Shown here piece after piece: positions 5,636 to 5,879 of a stretch of DNA of 5,879 nucleotides. A model generated the notes under the pieces. The model searched no databases and was not told the DNA's origin. It worked only from the letters and a program-made list of their open reading frames with translations. Every line of letters begins with the position of its first letter. The first letter of the stretch is position 1. Made by a program: the position numbers and the translations under genes. Source of the stretch: Planctomycetota bacterium (GTDB lineage Bacteria; Planctomycetota; Brocadiia; JAJRTI01); NCBI GenBank assembly GCA_024278415.1, contig JAJRTI010000096.1:1-5879 (forward strand), read 5' to 3'.

Positions 5636-5641
5636 GGCGCC

Positions 5642-5879
5642 ATGAACGAAACCTTCCATGATCTTGCCCGGGTGCGCCGCGATGGCGGCACCCTCGTCGC
5701 CGAGTTGCTCCAGCCGCACCGCGTGCTCAGCACGTCGCCCGTCGCCGGCGGCCTGCGCGAAGACATACGATGGCTCGTGAACCACAAGATGTGCGAGCCG
5801 GACGAAGACGTGGAGGTGGCGAAGCTCCCAGGCGGCAGCGTCGAGGGCTACGTGCGGCACATGTGCGCGCCACTCGGCC
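5642..5879 (+). CDS. cbiZ: CbiZ-like adenosylcobinamide amidohydrolase (3' end outside window)
   Basis: The first 79 codons of a gene running off the right edge. CbiZ removes the aminopropanol side chain of adenosylcobinamide to give adenosylcobyric acid, letting cells salvage corrinoids from outside. The call rests on HRVLSTSPVAGGLREDIRW (residues 27-45) followed by LVNHKMCEP (46-54). These match my memory of the conserved CbiZ N-terminal block (LSt-P-GG-RED-R-l-NH--C). A further HMCAPLG stretch (residues 73-79) fits the later H-C-e-G segment of some bacterial members. Start ATG-5642 is set by the TATAAT box just upstream. The codons favour G or C at the third position (42 of the first 50), like the upstream operon. 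The catalytic part is not visible, so a divergent family member with another amide substrate is possible. Confidence 0.72.
   Translation, partial: MNETFHDLARVRRDGGTLVAELLQPHRVLSTSPVAGGLREDIRWLVNHKMCEPDEDVEVAKLPGGSVEGYVRHMCAPLG

Larger units (their letters stand above)
5249..5641. other. 393-base region between flxA and cbiZ
   Basis: No complete gene is convincing here. Left part: a start-less open frame with a hydrophobic segment (5250-5402). Middle: two hairpins sharing a 9-base direct repeat (5391-5460), the second terminator-like. Right part (about 5461-5610): I see nothing I can name; the open frames there have no family resemblance. The extreme right holds the cbiZ promoter element. No heptamer array, tRNA or cobalamin-riboswitch-like sequence was found. 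Confidence 0.6.

Noticed and set aside
5249..5641. Cobalamin riboswitch upstream of cbiZ
   Set aside because: No B12-box-like sequence was seen, and the TATAAT box leaves no room for a leader.
5354..5860. A 168-codon minus-strand open frame over the cbiZ start and the hairpins
   Set aside because: It runs antisense to the CbiZ signature and through the palindromic repeats; it has no family resemblance.

Overview
The window is high-GC bacterial DNA that reads almost entirely on the + strand. It carries the distal part of an electron-bifurcation operon in the order hdrA - flxD (mvhD-like) - flxC - flxB - flxA. After a 393-base gap comes the 5' part of a cbiZ-like corrinoid-salvage gene that runs off the right edge. 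The order hdrA-flxD-flxC-flxB-flxA matches my recollection of the Flx-Hdr (flavin oxidoreductase-heterodisulfide reductase) loci of Desulfovibrio and other anaerobes. In those loci hdrB and hdrC lie on the far side of hdrA, which here would be left of the window. The Flx-Hdr system itself is already described. The host is most likely an anaerobic bacterium using flavin-based electron bifurcation, and CbiZ would suit a corrinoid user or scavenger. I cannot place the phylum. High GC, few recognisable Shine-Dalgarno sequences and heptamer-filled spacers recall some uncultivated planctomycete- or Hydrogenedentes-like genomes, but that is a weak impression.

Layout: bases 1-1731 encode HdrA, open at the left edge. 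Spacer 1732-1838 is filled by degenerate 7-base repeats whose two halves are inverted and could form a long hairpin. FlxD is at 1839-2282. Spacer 2283-2376 is again made of 7-base units in both orientations. FlxC (2377-3339) and FlxB (3352-4377) are separated by only 12 bases. A third, different heptamer array overlaps the flxB stop and fills the 25-base gap to FlxA (4403-5248). The gap 5249-5641 holds an open stretch with a hydrophobic segment but no start codon, a pair of hairpins of which the second looks like a terminator, and a TATAAT box 6 bases before the cbiZ ATG.

Working together (inference from the family): FlxA takes electrons from NAD(P)H through FAD and a 2Fe-2S centre. FlxB and FlxC, which look like paralogues, pass them through several 4Fe-4S clusters to FlxD. 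FlxD delivers them to the HdrA flavin, where they are split between a low-potential acceptor (ferredoxin) and a high-potential disulfide acceptor at HdrBC. CbiZ is probably a separate transcription unit.

The most unusual feature is not the enzyme system but the heptameric repeats. They occupy three of the four junctions inside one operon, use different unit families at different junctions, overlap stop codons, and create false N-terminal extensions in two genes.
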